Shown here in pieces: positions 37,138 through 48,528 of a DNA stretch of 64,000 nucleotides. A program made the translations under genes and the position numbers. Positions within the stretch are counted from its first letter, which is position 1, and every line of letters starts with the position of its first letter. This DNA is from Methanobrevibacter sp. (GTDB lineage Archaea > Methanobacteriota > Methanobacteria > Methanobacteriales > Methanobacteriaceae). The stretch spans positions 1 to 64,000 of the forward strand of contig NZ_JAFQXT010000003.1 of the NCBI RefSeq assembly GCF_017406825.1, written 5' to 3'. The notes beneath the pieces are model-generated. The model was not told where the DNA came from and searched no databases. It worked only from the letters and a program-made list of their open reading frames with translations.

Positions 37138-37953
37138 ATGGTTAAATGCAGTAATTGTGGAATAAACATTTCTGAAGATTTGGAAAATTGTCCTAATTGC
37201 GGGAGCAATCTTGTTAAATCTGAAGAAATAAAACCTGTTTCAGATTCTACAAAAAAATGCAGTAATTGCGGTGCTGAATTAAGTGAAAGTAATTCTTTCT
37301 GTCCGAGTTGTGGTGCTAAAGTTAAAGCAGAGGAAGATTCATCCTTGAAATGTGAAAATTGTGGCGCTACATTGCCTGAAAATACTTTATTTTGTTCAAT
37401 ATGTGGGACAAAGGTTAATAATGTACAGAAAATCAATAAAAAATTTTGTCCTAATTGCGGTATTGAAATTGAAGATAATGTAACTTTCTGTGAAGAATGT
37501 GGTACAAATTTAGTTACAGGTGAAAAAACTAAACACGAAGTAGTTTCTACAAGTTCTTTTGCAGAAAAAATCAATTTGAACACTTTAATAAAACCTTCAT
37601 TAATTGCTTTAGTTGTAGCATTAATATTATCATTCATAGGATTATTAATTGGTTTTTCATGGTTATCGTTCATCATTGCAATCATTTTGTCTGCAGGATT
37701 TTTTGGTGCGGCTATTGATAATGAAGCAAATGCAATTGTATTTGGTTTAATTGTCGGATTATTATTAGGTCTTTTAGAAACTCCTTTAGTTCAATTTACC
37801 TACGGTGCTTTTGTTGCAGGGTTTTACGAAGGATTTTTCGGAGGACATTTGATTTTAATAGTTGTTTTAGGAATAGTCATGGCATATATTTCAAACATAT
37901 ACCTTAAAGAAACAATTCTCGGAATAACTGATAATTTTAAAGGAATGTTATGA
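37138..37953 (+). CDS. Four-zinc-ribbon membrane protein
   Basis: A 271-residue protein with four double-CxxC zinc ribbons in the first 125 residues (CSNCGINISEDLENCPNCG, CSNCGAELSESNSFCPSCG, CENCGATLPENTLFCSICG, CPNCGIEIEDNVTFCEECG). The rest is about four hydrophobic helices starting at LNTLIKPSLIALVVAL. The zinc ribbons should face the cytoplasm. Such proteins are common in Methanobrevibacter but uncharacterised. Likely co-transcribed with the neighbouring zinc-ribbon genes. Confidence 0.8.
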   Translation: MVKCSNCGINISEDLENCPNCGSNLVKSEEIKPVSDSTKKCSNCGAELSESNSFCPSCGAKVKAEEDSSLKCENCGATLPENTLFCSICGTKVNNVQKINKKFCPNCGIEIEDNVTFCEECGTNLVTGEKTKHEVVSTSSFAEKINLNTLIKPSLIALVVALILSFIGLLIGFSWLSFIIAIILSAGFFGAAIDNEANAIVFGLIVGLLLGLLETPLVQFTYGAFVAGFYEGFFGGHLILIVVLGIVMAYISNIYLKETILGITDNFKGML

Positions 37954-38048
37954 TTTTAAACTTGAAGAAGTTTATGAGAATCAAAATTTTAGTTTTCTAA
38001 ACTAAAAAACGGATTTGTAGAAAACAAAATTAGTGGAAGTGGAAAATA

Positions 38049-38761
38049 ATGGTAAATTGTCCCAATTGTGGTTTTGATAGGATTGGAGATAATGCTTTTT
38101 GTCTAATTGTGGTGCAAAATTAGAACATGAAATTCCTAAATCAGTTTGTCCTACTTGTGGATATGATGTTGGGGATAGTGCTTTTTGCCCTAATTGCGGT
38201 ACAAAAATTGGCAATGGAAAGGAAGAAAATCTATCTTTGAGTTATGATAATGGTCAATCCGGTGATAGCTCTGATTCTACTTTAGATAAGCTAATTGATG
38301 TTGATGATAAAATCTCCGGAAAATTTGGTAAAATATTGGGTAAAAGTAAATCTATGGATATTGTTTATGAAAAAACCGCTAATATTAAGCGTAAAAATAC
38401 TAATCAGTCCATAGAGTTTTATGCACGAAATGAACCTGAATTTTTAGAGGTTTATAACTTAATCGATGATGAATTTGTAAAATCGATTTTAGCATTAGAA
38501 CGCGAAAAACTGGGTTCAATCGGAGGAGGGGCAATTGGAGCGACAATGGCTGCAGTTTATGTTCCTACAAAAGACATGGGGCATGATGAATCGGTAGAAT
38601 TTTATATTAATATTGTTAATAAAATAGTGGATGAAATAAATGCTGAAAAACAAAAGGGTACTTTTAATGAAGATGAGTTCTATAAACGAAAGTATAAAGA
38701 AATTAATTTAGAAAATATTTCATTCACTGGTTTAAAAGCATTTAAAGCATTAAGAAAATAA
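38049..38761 (+). pseudogene. Zinc-ribbon protein, frameshifted near its start
   Basis: Reading from ATG 38049 gives MVNCPNCGFDRIGDNAFC and then loses frame. One base is missing after the Cys codon at 38100-38102; adding it (TGT-CCT-AAT-TGT) restores CPNCGAKLEHEIPKS and a second ribbon CPTCGYDVGDSAFCPNCG, then runs to 38761. The restored protein of about 237 residues ends in an alpha/beta domain resembling the bacterial PH-like part of its neighbour (YEKTANIKRKN, YVPTKDMGHDESVEFYINI). Either a sequencing indel or recent decay. The uninterrupted frame begins at 38099. Confidence 0.65.
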
Positions 38762-38863
38762 TCTTCATTATTTTCATTCTTTTCTTTTTTTTAACCATAA
38801 CAATACCATTAAATATCACCAAGAACATAATTATTATATTAACTAAAAATGGAGCATATTGTT

Positions 38864-40084
38864 ATGAATAAAAGAACTATTGAGCTTTCAGGCCATATTA
38901 TTGATTCATTGACTTTAACCAAGACAATGGGAATTATTATGGACAAAGGCGGAGAATTTGATATATTGGAAATTGATGTTGGACGCAAGAAATCAGATGT
39001 AAGTCATGCAAAGATTGAAGTTTCAGCAGATTCTCCCGAACTTTTAGAATCTATCTTGGATGAACTGTCTGTACTAGGTGCAGCCATCGATGAGATTAAG
39101 CAAGTAAATCTTGTTGCATCAACCAAGGATAAGGTTGCTCCTGAAGGATTTTATTCATCATCCAATCATACCACTCACATATTTTATGACGGTAATTGGA
39201 TACCAGTTGAAGAAATTGAAATGGATTGTCTTGTTGTTGTTGATGAAGAGGCTAAAAGAGCATTTGTTAAACCAATTGCTGATGTAAAAGCTGGAGATAA
39301 AATCGTTGTAGGTCTTGACGGTGTCAGGGTTACACCGCCTCACAGGTCACGTGAAGAGCAGCAGGTGTTCGAATTCATGAACAGTGAAGTGTCATCTGAA
39401 AAGCCTTTGATGAATCTTATTAATGGTATTGCCCGTGAAATGAAAGAAATCAAAGCCAAAGGCGGTAAAATAGGTATCGTTGGCGGGCCTGCAATCATCC
39501 ACACCGGCTCGGGCAAGTTCTTGGCTTCACTTATCAGGGAAGGTTATATTGATGTCATCATGGCAGGCAATGCTTTGGCCACTCACGATATTGAATCCGA
39601 CTTATTCGGCACTTCCTTGGGTATTGAAGTTGAAACAGGCAAGATTGTCGCTCATGGCCATACTCACCATATGAGGGCAATCAACAGAATCAACAATTCA
39701 GGATCCATTAGAAACGCGGTTGAAGACGGTACCTTGACAGGCGGGGTAATGTATGAATGTATTAAAAATGATGTTCCATATGTCCTGGCCGGTTCAATCC
39801 GTGATGACGGACCTTTGCCTGATGTCATAACCGACACTGTAGAGGCACAAAAGCTCATGAGGCATTATGCCCAGGAAGTCGACATGGTTATCATGATTGC
39901 CACCATGCTCCATTCAATCGCAACAGGTAACCTGCTTCCTTCAAGCGTCAAAAGTATTTGTGTTGACATCAATCCTTCCACTGTTACCAAATTGTCAGAC
40001 AGGGGAAGCGCACAGGTGGTTGGAATTGTTACAGACATAGGCACATTTCTGCCATTGCTTTATAATGCATTACAGGAGGACTGA
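38864..40084 (+). CDS. Archaeal ornithine cyclodeaminase (LOR/SDH domain family)
   Basis: A 406-residue protein of the TIGR00300 LOR/SDH family, whose methanococcal member converts ornithine to proline and ammonia using NAD. Its C-terminal domain is the ornithine cyclodeaminase of cyanobacterial AgrE/ArgZ. Visible blocks are [14 protein letters not shown], the segment around [35 protein letters not shown] and [12 protein letters not shown] 38864 is chosen because GGAG (38851-38854) precedes it; ATG 38849 is too close to the TATA box. The adenine deaminase gene starts three bases after the stop. Confidence 0.8.
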   Translation: MNKRTIELSGHIIDSLTLTKTMGIIMDKGGEFDILEIDVGRKKSDVSHAKIEVSADSPELLESILDELSVLGAAIDEIKQVNLVASTKDKVAPEGFYSSSNHTTHIFYDGNWIPVEEIEMDCLVVVDEEAKRAFVKPIADVKAGDKIVVGLDGVRVTPPHRSREEQQVFEFMNSEVSSEKPLMNLINGIAREMKEIKAKGGKIGIVGGPAIIHTGSGKFLASLIREGYIDVIMAGNALATHDIESDLFGTSLGIEVETGKIVAHGHTHHMRAINRINNSGSIRNAVEDGTLTGGVMYECIKNDVPYVLAGSIRDDGPLPDVITDTVEAQKLMRHYAQEVDMVIMIATMLHSIATGNLLPSSVKSICVDINPSTVTKLSDRGSAQVVGIVTDIGTFLPLLYNALQED

Positions 40085-40086
40085 CC

Positions 40087-41802
40087 ATGTCATTTACAGC
40101 TTTTATTCTGGATGTGATAACTGACACTATTCATCCTGCAAGAATCACAATTGAAGACGGCATATTCAAGGAGGTCACTCCAATTTCAATTGACGAGAAC
40201 ACCCTTGTTGATGTTCGAGGATTAATGATTCCGGGATTCATAGATTCCCATATACACATTGAAAGCAGTATGATTACTCCTGCACAGTTTGCTAAAATTG
40301 CAGTGCGTCACGGAACTACTGGTGTTGTTTGCGATCCTCATGAAATAGCTAATGTTTTAGGAATTGAAGGTATTGAAGCAATGATTGAAAATGCAAAGCA
40401 AGTTCCTTTCAATTTTTATTTCACAGCACCTTCATGTGTGCCTGCCACTTCATTTGAAACTTCAGGTGCCGTTTTAGACTCATCAGACATTGAATATCTG
40501 CTTAAAAAAGATGAAATTGTTGCATTGGGTGAGATGATGAATTTCCCTGGTGTAATAAACGGTGATGAGGAAGTAATCAGAAAACTGGATTTGGCGAAAA
40601 AATATGGAAAGCCGATTGATGGTCATGCGCCGCTGCTTTCCCGTGGAGATTTGGACAAATACCTTGCACAGGGTATAAGTACAGACCATGAATGCAGCAA
40701 TGTTTTCGAAGCTCTTGAGAAAAAGATTAAAGGTATGAAAATCATGGTTCGTGACGGTTCATCTGCCATGGATATGGAAGGACTTTTCAATATAAAGGAA
40801 GGCAATTCACTGCTTGAAAATCCAAGTCCTATGAGTCTTCTATTCAGGGACATTTTCGAGAAAAAAATATACTCCCCGCTATTTGATTTTATAGTTAGTG
40901 ATGACAAGCACCCAAGTGATCTGATTAAGGGCCATCTTAATTTATCCATCAAAAAGGCAGTCAGTTTAGGGATTGACATCTTAAAAGCCATTCACATGGT
41001 AACAATCAATCCTGCTTATCACTACAATTTAAACTCCGGAGCTATTATAACCGGTGCAAAAGCGGATTATATAATAGTAGACAGCATATGGGACTGTAAT
41101 GTTTTAGCGACATACATTGGAGGAGAATGCGTTTTCGACGGAGAAAACGTTTTGTTCGATGTTCCGGAAATCGAACCTAAAAACACAATGGATGTATCTA
41201 AAAAAACCGCCGGAGATTTCGATATACCTTATGACGGGGATGAATGTGAAGTCAATGTGATTGAATGCTCTGACGGTGATTTGCTAACCAAAAAAACAAC
41301 CGCAAAATTGCAAGTTCTGGATGGTGTTGTCCAGCCGGACATCTTACAGGATGTTTTGAAGATAGCAGTTGTCGAGCGTTATGGTGGAAACACTGTTGCC
41401 AATGCATTTGTGAAAGGATTCGGACTTAAAAAAGGAGCTATTGCTTCATCAGTTGCTCACGACTCTCACAATATTATCGTTGTGGGATATAACTCAGAAA
41501 TGATGGCTCAGGCGGCCAATCAGGTAATTGAGGATAAGGGAGGAATTTCTGTTGTAAGCGAAGACTTCTGTGATTCATTGCCTCTTCCTATTGCAGGATT
41601 AATGTCCAACAATGATGCAGGTGAAGTTGCTGAAAAATTAAGCGTTCTCCATGACATGACAAAAGCGTTAGGCTGTCAGTTGGAAGCTCCGTTCATGACA
41701 ATGGCATTCATGGCATTGCTTGTTATTCCGTCAATTAAGATTTCCGACAAAGGATTATTCGATGGAGAGAATTTCGAATTTATGGACGTGATTATTAATT
41801 AG
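40087..41802 (+). CDS. ade: Adenine deaminase
   Basis: Amidohydrolase of 571 residues, the standard length for Ade. It converts adenine to hypoxanthine plus ammonia. Metal motif [19 protein letters not shown], then [41 protein letters not shown] and the C-terminal [12 protein letters not shown] are diagnostic. Operonic with ornithine cyclodeaminase, both releasing ammonia. Its stop overlaps the convergent DUF447 gene by four bases. An AzgA-like permease upstream can supply the base. Confidence 0.95.
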   Translation: MSFTAFILDVITDTIHPARITIEDGIFKEVTPISIDENTLVDVRGLMIPGFIDSHIHIESSMITPAQFAKIAVRHGTTGVVCDPHEIANVLGIEGIEAMIENAKQVPFNFYFTAPSCVPATSFETSGAVLDSSDIEYLLKKDEIVALGEMMNFPGVINGDEEVIRKLDLAKKYGKPIDGHAPLLSRGDLDKYLAQGISTDHECSNVFEALEKKIKGMKIMVRDGSSAMDMEGLFNIKEGNSLLENPSPMSLLFRDIFEKKIYSPLFDFIVSDDKHPSDLIKGHLNLSIKKAVSLGIDILKAIHMVTINPAYHYNLNSGAIITGAKADYIIVDSIWDCNVLATYIGGECVFDGENVLFDVPEIEPKNTMDVSKKTAGDFDIPYDGDECEVNVIECSDGDLLTKKTTAKLQVLDGVVQPDILQDVLKIAVVERYGGNTVANAFVKGFGLKKGAIASSVAHDSHNIIVVGYNSEMMAQAANQVIEDKGGISVVSEDFCDSLPLPIAGLMSNNDAGEVAEKLSVLHDMTKALGCQLEAPFMTMAFMALLVIPSIKISDKGLFDGENFEFMDVIIN

Positions 41803-42434
41803 AGGTCATAACCTCTTTTTATTAATTCTTTTTTTATTTCATGCATTGCTTTAATATCTTCTTTTCTTCCGACTTTCAGAACAACGCGGTTTGCTTCTTT
41901 AAAGCGGGTTATATATATTTCCTTTTGAGCATCGCCAACCAAATCAAAACGTGTTAAGTTGGCTAGGGATTCAATGACATATCCGAAACCCCGGTTCATT
42001 GCTTTAATTTCTTTTCTAATGACCATGTCCCTGACTTCAGATTTGATAACGATTGCTTCTTCTTTCTTTTTGATGGGGTCGCTTTGTTTTACGGCTTCTG
42101 TAAAATTAATAGTTTCGCATTTAAAATAGGCGTCAACGCATTTCAGTGAATAATCGTCGTTGAAATATTCTTGAGGCAAATTTCCAAGCAGTGAAACGGT
42201 ATATAATTCAGGGTCATGTGTGATGTTCACGATAAACTCCTTTTCGCGGACCATATTGTCTAGGGTATGGCTTCCCTTGAAAATTCGGGTGATTACCTTA
42301 TCCTCACCGGCACATATTACACCGATAGGTGCGGCATTTTTACTGCCGTCAGCATTTTTTGTAGTGATGATTGTTTCGTATTGCCTGCCCCTTTCCATTC
42401 CCATTAAATTTAAATCCGCTTTCATTTTAATCAT
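41799..42434 (-). CDS. DUF447 family flavin-binding protein
   Basis: A 211-residue archaeal protein of the DUF447 family, a split-barrel fold like FMN flavoreductases. Typical parts are [58 protein letters not shown] and [17 protein letters not shown] binding is likely; the reaction is unknown. The start could be ATG 42434 or 42425; a TATA box (GATATAAAAAGG) about 30 bp upstream suggests a nearly leaderless transcript. Divergent from the SIS gene. Confidence 0.82.
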   Translation of the reverse strand: MIKMKADLNLMGMERGRQYETIITTKNADGSKNAAPIGVICAGEDKVITRIFKGSHTLDNMVREKEFIVNITHDPELYTVSLLGNLPQEYFNDDYSLKCVDAYFKCETINFTEAVKQSDPIKKKEEAIVIKSEVRDMVIRKEIKAMNRGFGYVIESLANLTRFDLVGDAQKEIYITRFKEANRVVLKVGRKEDIKAMHEIKKELIKRGYDL

Positions 42435-42516
42435 TATCTGATTTGTTTAAGAACCTTTTTATATCTTAATTAACAATATATTAATTATAATATTTAATTT
42501 TAAGGAGTTTAAGCTT

Positions 42517-43527
42517 ATGAAATATAAAATGTATGATGAGATGATGGAACAACCCGACTCCCTTAGAAAGACTTTTGAAAGTGAAATGCCTAAATTGGAG
42601 GAAGTTTCAAAATTGATTTCAGAAGTGGACAAGGTCTATCTGATCGGCTGCGGAAGTTCCATTTCAACATGTTATAGTGTAAGGGACGCTATAAGGATGT
42701 CAAGCACCAATATCGATATAGAAGTTTATACAGGTTATGAATTCTATTATAACAAAAAACTGGTCGATAATGAAAATTCCTTAGCGATATTCACATCCCA
42801 ATCAGGCGAAACAGCAGACACCCTTGCTTCACTGAGAAGGGCTAATGAATTCAACGTACATACTGTTTCCATTTCTAATGAACCTGAAAGTTCAATGATT
42901 AAAGAAGCTAAAACTCCAATTGTAACAAGATGCGAAACAGAAACGGCGATTTTAGGAACAAAAACCTATATAACTCAACTCGCTTGCCTATATCAGATAT
43001 TGTTTGCGGCCAGTGATTATGAAGGAAAGGACACTTTGTTAAAACAGTTGGGTGAAATGCCTGATATCCTTGAGGAGTTATTGAAAACCACGGAATATGA
43101 CAACAGGTTGCTGGCACAGGACTTTAAAAAAGAGGATATCTTTTATTGCTTGGGCAGCGGACCTAACTTCGGTCTTGCTTATAAGCTTGCAATGACCATG
43201 CTTATGGAAGGTGCAATAAAACATGCCTGTCCTGAATATTCCGCTGAATTCAGGCACGGTCTTATTGAACGCGCTGAAAAGGATGTTCCAATTATATTTT
43301 TAAAATCAGATTTCGAATCCGATGAAATCACTCAGAAGGCCATTGACTTTTCAGAAAACCTCAAACTGAAAATACTTCTTTATGAATTAAAGGATTATGC
43401 TGATGTGGATAAATTGCTGTCTCCATTCATATTGGTTATTCCATTAGAATGGTTTGTATATTACTTGGCGCATTATAACGGTGAAGATCCTGGTGCTACA
43501 AGGCACATAGGTAAAGTCAGATATTAA
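42517..43527 (+). CDS. SIS domain sugar isomerase
   Basis: A 336-residue protein with two SIS domains, matching the isomerase half of GlmS ([60 protein letters not shown]). It lacks an amidotransferase domain, so it is a stand-alone aldose-ketose isomerase or deaminase of an amino-sugar phosphate, acting in glycan or hexosamine metabolism. Start follows AAGGAGTTTAAGCTT. Exact substrate uncertain. Confidence 0.85.
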   Translation: MKYKMYDEMMEQPDSLRKTFESEMPKLEEVSKLISEVDKVYLIGCGSSISTCYSVRDAIRMSSTNIDIEVYTGYEFYYNKKLVDNENSLAIFTSQSGETADTLASLRRANEFNVHTVSISNEPESSMIKEAKTPIVTRCETETAILGTKTYITQLACLYQILFAASDYEGKDTLLKQLGEMPDILEELLKTTEYDNRLLAQDFKKEDIFYCLGSGPNFGLAYKLAMTMLMEGAIKHACPEYSAEFRHGLIERAEKDVPIIFLKSDFESDEITQKAIDFSENLKLKILLYELKDYADVDKLLSPFILVIPLEWFVYYLAHYNGEDPGATRHIGKVRY

Positions 43528-43559
43528 TTTTTTTAAAAAAAGAGATAAAATGTAGAAAT

Positions 43560-44144
43560 CTATTCTACATTTACTTTATGTTTTGGGATTATTAACTTTG
43601 GAATGGTTATGATAACTGTTCCGTTAGTGAATTTTGCAGTGATATTTTCTAAATCAATGCTGGTTTCGAATCTGATGGTTTTAACACATCTTCCGGATTT
43701 GATGGATGATGCGATTACTTCAGCGGTTTCATCGTCTTTAAATTCTTCGATGTATGGTTTGAAGGTTGTTTCAATGCTGATGTCATTGTCTCCAGCTTCA
43801 ATAGACACATCTTCTTTTGTAACGCCTGGAACTGCAGCTTTGATGTAGTAGATATCTTTGGTTTCTATGAGATCAACATCTAAAGTTTGAACAGTTGATT
43901 TTTTGTAGTCAGCATATTTTTTGTCTGCATTTTTTTGCACATTTTTAATGTAATCTTTGAATTCATCTATACTTGTGTATAAATCATTGAGTACATTGTC
44001 CGCTATATTTTTACTTTTTTCTTTTGTTTCTTCATATTTGTCTTTCAAATCGTCTGCATCGTCGAAGGTTTCATCTTCGATGTCTTCTTCGAATTCTTCT
44101 TTTTTATCAGAAATTTTGGTTTCAATAGTTTCGGAATCTACCAT
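43560..44144 (-). CDS. hsp20: Hsp20/alpha-crystallin small heat shock protein
   Basis: A 194-residue small heat shock protein. The alpha-crystallin domain spans about 95-190 (YYIKAAVPGVTKEDVSIEAGDN, ETSIDLENITAKFTNGTVIITIPK). The N-terminal 90 residues are highly acidic and helical (DKKEEFEEDIEDETFDDADD), longer than usual and probably a coiled coil. The ATG at 44144 is ten bases after GGAG; a GTG at 44153 abuts it. Holds unfolding proteins as an oligomer. Monocistronic. Confidence 0.88.
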   Translation of the reverse strand: MVDSETIETKISDKKEEFEEDIEDETFDDADDLKDKYEETKEKSKNIADNVLNDLYTSIDEFKDYIKNVQKNADKKYADYKKSTVQTLDVDLIETKDIYYIKAAVPGVTKEDVSIEAGDNDISIETTFKPYIEEFKDDETAEVIASSIKSGRCVKTIRFETSIDLENITAKFTNGTVIITIPKLIIPKHKVNVE

Positions 44145-44251
44145 ATTTTTCACACTCCTATAGGTGAATTTTAAATTTCATATTTTAATTACAATTTGTT
44201 AGTATATAAACTTTTCGATTAAATTTACTAAAAGTTACTAAAATTTAGGCA

Positions 44252-45280
44252 TCAGTAATAATCATCATCTTCGTCTAAAACACGTTCTATTTTTTTAATT
44301 GAATCGATTTTCTTGTTGATTTCTTCAATGCCTTCTCCTTCTATGGCAGAAATGAAAATTGAATTGTCTTCATCATCAATGTACTGATCAAGGTATCCTG
44401 TATCTTCAATCAAATCCATCTTGTTAAATAAATAGATTATAGGTATCTCGGAAAATATCTTCTCGATCTGTTTTAAAAGGTTGTACTGATTATCCAAATG
44501 GAATCCGCAGGTCTCGGAAGCGTCAAAGATAAACAGTATTGTGTCGGCCAAATGTTCAAGCGCAACAATAGCATTCATCTCAATGTCGTTCATTTCCAGA
44601 ACCGGTCTGTCTAGAAGTCCTGGTGTGTCAATAATCTGGATATGCTTCCAGTGGCGTTCGGTATGGCCTATCTGAATACCTTTTGTTGTAAAAGGGTAGT
44701 TGGCAACTTGAGGCTCGGCTTCGGTAATCTGTCTTAAAAGCGTTGATTTGCCAACATTCGGAAAACCTGCAATGACGATGGTTGTTGCATCAAAGTCAAT
44801 TGTAGGCATATTTCTCAGGTTCTGCTTTGCAAAATCCAAGAAATCCAAATTAGGCTTTATCTTATTTACAACAGATGCAATTCTTCCGTAGGCCTGTTTT
44901 TGAATGGCAGTTGCTTTTTCGGAAGGATTTTTCCTGATTTTTGCACCGTATTCCTTTTCGAGTTGAGTAATGATTCCATAAGCCCAGTTAAGCCCTCCAA
45001 GAGCCTGTTTCATATCGTCCACGCCAACGGTGATGTCAATATAGTCCTGGTAAAACGGATGCAGGCTTTCAATTTCAGGAACCGCATCTATGATTGATTT
45101 CAATTTATCTTTAATAACCTGACAGGAGGTAACGACTCTTCTTTCCTCAATTCTTTTGCCTTTCAGATGTTTAGGCATTTTTTGACTTCTAATTAAATCA
45201 GCTTGTTTTTTTCCTCGACTGAATCCCTTGTCCAATAATTCATCAGGCGTAGGTATTGTTGGTATCATCATTGTTATCAC
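44252..45280 (-). CDS. Nog1-type GTPase
   Basis: OBG-class GTPase, 342 residues, with the Nog1 N-terminal helical domain (ELLDKGFSRGKKQADLIR) and G motifs AGFPNVGKST (171-180), FTTKGIQIG, DTPGLLDRP and NKMD. Nog1 acts in large ribosomal subunit assembly. Archaeal versions lack the long eukaryotic C-terminus, and this matches. It is the last gene of the TldD-AMMECR1-Nog1 operon and its start overlaps the stop of AMMECR1 by one base. Confidence 0.9.
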   Translation of the reverse strand: MITMMIPTIPTPDELLDKGFSRGKKQADLIRSQKMPKHLKGKRIEERRVVTSCQVIKDKLKSIIDAVPEIESLHPFYQDYIDITVGVDDMKQALGGLNWAYGIITQLEKEYGAKIRKNPSEKATAIQKQAYGRIASVVNKIKPNLDFLDFAKQNLRNMPTIDFDATTIVIAGFPNVGKSTLLRQITEAEPQVANYPFTTKGIQIGHTERHWKHIQIIDTPGLLDRPVLEMNDIEMNAIVALEHLADTILFIFDASETCGFHLDNQYNLLKQIEKIFSEIPIIYLFNKMDLIEDTGYLDQYIDDEDNSIFISAIEGEGIEEINKKIDSIKKIERVLDEDDDYY

Positions 45281-45837
45281 TATTTAAAAATTTGTCCCTG
45301 GAATTTATATACATCACAACTTGCATCCATCCAGCTGTCTGCACTGATTCCCGCTTTCATGCAGGTGTGCTCTAAGAATTCTTCAGTTGTGAACGCATTT
45401 TCAACGGCAACCTGGGGGAGCAATAACCCCCTTGCATATCCTTTCTGAATTATTAGTCCGTCACGGCCAATTTCTATTTCATCAAGGTATTGTTGATAGT
45501 GTGCCACTTCGATTATTTCGGGTTTTGTCAAAACTGTAACTTCAAAATCAAGGTTTTCAAATTCCTCTTCGGTCACTTGTGGGAATCTTGGATCGTTAAA
45601 TGCAGCCGCTAATGCCACTTCCATAGTTGCGTCAATGGCAGGTTTTATAGGTTCTGCATATCCGATGCATCCTCTCAGATTACTTTTCTTATTCAAAGTC
45701 ACGAAAACGCCCAAGTCCTCATCCAGTTCAAGGGGATACATTTCAGGTTTTACTTTATGTTTTCCTGTTTCTAGAAAATACCTTATGCATTCCCTTGCCA
45801 AGTCAAGCAAATAATATCCTGCTCTGTCACTTATCAT
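45280..45837 (-). CDS. AMMECR1 domain protein
   Basis: A 185-residue AMMECR1/TIGR00296 protein with the invariant NLRGCIGYAEP segment, plus AAFNDPRFPQVTEEE and LLLPQVAVENAFTTEEFLEHTC. The start is placed at 45837 because its ATG overlaps the TldD stop (TAATG); the longer open frame reads through TldD in another frame. Function is unknown across all domains, though fusion to radical SAM and MEMO domains suggests redox or nucleotide chemistry. Middle gene of a three-gene operon. Confidence 0.9.
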   Translation of the reverse strand: MISDRAGYYLLDLARECIRYFLETGKHKVKPEMYPLELDEDLGVFVTLNKKSNLRGCIGYAEPIKPAIDATMEVALAAAFNDPRFPQVTEEEFENLDFEVTVLTKPEIIEVAHYQQYLDEIEIGRDGLIIQKGYARGLLLPQVAVENAFTTEEFLEHTCMKAGISADSWMDASCDVYKFQGQIFK

Positions 45838-47207
45838 TATCCCATTCCTCCGACTAGTGCATTTAAGATTCTTGTATGTGGTCCGCCGTCTCCTACTGGA
45901 GCTGTCTGACCATCTTTTCCGCAAAATCCAACGCTCAGTTTAAAATCGTTAGCTATAGCATCAATGTTTTTCAGTGTTTCCAATATGTTTCCTGAAAGTG
46001 ATACGTCTCTTATAGGTGTTGTGATTTCACCGTTTTCAATTATATAGCCTTCAGCGGCATTAAATTGGAAAATTCCTTTGCCTGTGTCAACCTGACCTCC
46101 TCGTGAGCCTTTAAGATAAATTCCATTGTCAATGTCTTCAAATAATTCTTCAACTTCATTGTCTCCAGGTTGTAAAAATGTATTGCTCATTCTGACAATG
46201 GGCTGGTCTGAAATAACGGACCTGGCATTTCCGGATGAGGTCATTCCAAGTTTTGATGAAGTTTCTCTTGAATTTAAAAGAGAGATTAATTTTCCATCTT
46301 TCACCAGTTGATTAGGTTTTGTTTTAACTCCTTCAACATCATAAGGATAATATCCAAAGCCTTCTCTCAAACTTGCATCATCAAAGATATTCACAATATC
46401 TGAGGCTATTTGTGTGCCCATCTTATCTTTTAGGATTGAATCGTTCTGCAGGATTAAATCTCCTTCAACTGCATGTCCCAATGCTTCATGTATCAATACT
46501 CCGGTAAGTTCAGGGTCGGCAATTACAGGGAACTGGCCTGAAGGTGCCGGTTTGGCATCAAGCAGTCTTACAGCTTTTTCGCCGATTTTTCTTCCGAATT
46601 CTTCAATGTCCCTATCGGCAATGACTTCAAATCCTTTAACTCCGCCAAGACTACCATGTCCGAATTGTATTATTTCTCCATCTGTTGCTGATGCATTCAA
46701 TGCCATTCTGACTCTGCTGGTATCAATCTGAATTTCACTGCCTTCGCTGTTCATGAACAGTTCGTTAACTTTGCTGTCCACATATCCTACGGTGGTACTG
46801 TTGACCTTATCGATTGATGCGGCATCATTAGCTTCCTTCATGATGTCCTTTTTTTCTTCAATTGACACGTCAGTGAACGGTATTTTGACATCCACTTCAA
46901 TTTTATCTTTGATTACTTCAGTTTCACTTAATTTGACGTCTCCTTTAAGTGAGTTTGATAACTTTAAGGCGGTTTCGGTTATTTCATCTATTTTTGATAA
47001 GTCTGTTGTGTATGCAAAACCCCATGCTCCATTATTCAACACCCTTATTCTTGCTCCCAGGCTCATTCCGGTGTTGATTTCATCCACATTCCCATCTTTC
47101 ATCAATATGGATGTATTATCGCCCATTCCAAATCTTATGTCGATATAATCCACTTTTGGGCTGGTTTTTGCAATAACATTTTCGAATAAATTTATGTATT
47201 CTTCCAT
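45837..47207 (-). CDS. TldD/PmbA family metalloprotease
   Basis: A 456-residue TldD-type protein. The zinc motif HEALGH is at 240-245 (HExxxH), followed by [11 protein letters not shown]. Other family parts are [12 protein letters not shown] near the N-terminus, [12 protein letters not shown] and [22 protein letters not shown]. TldD forms a complex with TldE that processes peptides, but no TldE gene is adjacent. First gene of the operon with AMMECR1 and Nog1. Confidence 0.9.
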   Translation of the reverse strand: MEEYINLFENVIAKTSPKVDYIDIRFGMGDNTSILMKDGNVDEINTGMSLGARIRVLNNGAWGFAYTTDLSKIDEITETALKLSNSLKGDVKLSETEVIKDKIEVDVKIPFTDVSIEEKKDIMKEANDAASIDKVNSTTVGYVDSKVNELFMNSEGSEIQIDTSRVRMALNASATDGEIIQFGHGSLGGVKGFEVIADRDIEEFGRKIGEKAVRLLDAKPAPSGQFPVIADPELTGVLIHEALGHAVEGDLILQNDSILKDKMGTQIASDIVNIFDDASLREGFGYYPYDVEGVKTKPNQLVKDGKLISLLNSRETSSKLGMTSSGNARSVISDQPIVRMSNTFLQPGDNEVEELFEDIDNGIYLKGSRGGQVDTGKGIFQFNAAEGYIIENGEITTPIRDVSLSGNILETLKNIDAIANDFKLSVGFCGKDGQTAPVGDGGPHTRILNALVGGMG

Positions 47208-47317
47208 TTTATCACTTCGAAAAGATTAATTTAATATTAGTTTTAGATTACATATTAAATAAAAGTTTATTAATTGGTAATGACAATATAACAATCGTTA
47301 ATAATTTTGGTGATTCA

Positions 47318-48523
47318 ATGTTTATAATTGTAGGTACCGGTGCGGGCGGCGCAATCCTTGCAAGAGAACTTGCACAAAACGATTTGCCTGTCACCATTAT
47401 TGAAAAAGGACCATATATAGATTCAAAAGATGCATTTAACTATTATGATAAGTATAACAGCTCAGTAGACCTTTTGACCACCACATGTATCGGCGGTGCA
47501 ACAATAGTTTCCATGTCAAACATGGTAAGGGCACTGGACAGTGAACTGCATGAATACGGCATAGATTTGGCAGAAGCCTATGAATATGTGGAGGATTTGG
47601 TCGGGGTCCATCAGTTGGATGACTCCCACATTGGAAAGGGAACACAGGCATTTCTCGATGCGGGCAGACAGTTAGGTCTTGAAACTTTAAAGATGCCGAA
47701 GGCTATCAGAGAGGAAGATTGTATTCAATGCGGCAGATGTGCATTCGGATGTCCTGCAGATGCAAAATGGTCCGGAAAGGACTTTGTGGATGATGCCGTG
47801 GAAGCGGGCGCAACATTAATTACAGAAGCTGAAGTAACTGATTTAATCATTGAAGATAATGAAATAAAAGGTGTAGAATACATTAAAGATGATAAGAAAG
47901 AAGAGGTCTATGGCGATTATGTTATATTGTCTGCGGGAGCTATATCTTCAGCATTAATTTTAAGACGGGCTGGAATTGATGCGGGCCGCGAGATATTCTT
48001 CGATCCATTTGTAAGTGTGGGAGGATACATTAAAGATATAAACTTCAACACGGAAGTGCAGATGGCAGGTTTGGTAATAGGAAAAAACTTCGTATTGTCA
48101 CCTCACTTCTCATCATTTATACGTGATAATATACCTGATGATTCAGTGACTGATAAGGATATATTGAGCATAATGGTAAAGACTCCTGATGAATGTAAAG
48201 GTTATATCGATGATGATGGTGAGGTATATAAAATCAATACCATTCAGGATATAAGGTACCTGGCTGAAGGAGCCGCTACAGCAGGTTTGATTTTAGAAAA
48301 AGCAGGTGTCGATCCAAAAACAATTGGTTCAACAGTATATAGGGGAGCACATCCCGGTGGAACAGCACCTATCGGAAAAATAGTCGACAGCAATCTGGAA
48401 ACCGAAATTTCCAATCTCTTTGTTTGCGATGCAAGCGTATTGCCGATATCTCCCGGAAAACCTCCAATACTGACAATACTTGCATTGTCTAAAAGATTAT
48501 CAGATTATCTAAAAAAATATTAA
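47318..48523 (+). CDS. GMC-like FAD oxidoreductase with Fe-S motif
   Basis: A 401-residue flavoprotein. N-terminal FIIVGTGAGGAILARELA binds FAD, and the C-terminal HPGGTAPIG and LFVCDASVLPISPGKPPILT match the GMC oxidoreductase family. Residues near 136-147 form CIQCGRCAFGCP, a ferredoxin-like cluster not typical of classical GMC enzymes but seen in archaeal and anaerobic members. Substrate unknown; the Fe-S site suggests electron transfer to ferredoxin. Start follows TGGTGATTCA. Converges on pyrI with a five-base gap. Confidence 0.8.
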   Translation: MFIIVGTGAGGAILARELAQNDLPVTIIEKGPYIDSKDAFNYYDKYNSSVDLLTTTCIGGATIVSMSNMVRALDSELHEYGIDLAEAYEYVEDLVGVHQLDDSHIGKGTQAFLDAGRQLGLETLKMPKAIREEDCIQCGRCAFGCPADAKWSGKDFVDDAVEAGATLITEAEVTDLIIEDNEIKGVEYIKDDKKEEVYGDYVILSAGAISSALILRRAGIDAGREIFFDPFVSVGGYIKDINFNTEVQMAGLVIGKNFVLSPHFSSFIRDNIPDDSVTDKDILSIMVKTPDECKGYIDDDGEVYKINTIQDIRYLAEGAATAGLILEKAGVDPKTIGSTVYRGAHPGGTAPIGKIVDSNLETEISNLFVCDASVLPISPGKPPILTILALSKRLSDYLKKY

Positions 48524-48528
48524 GAAGA

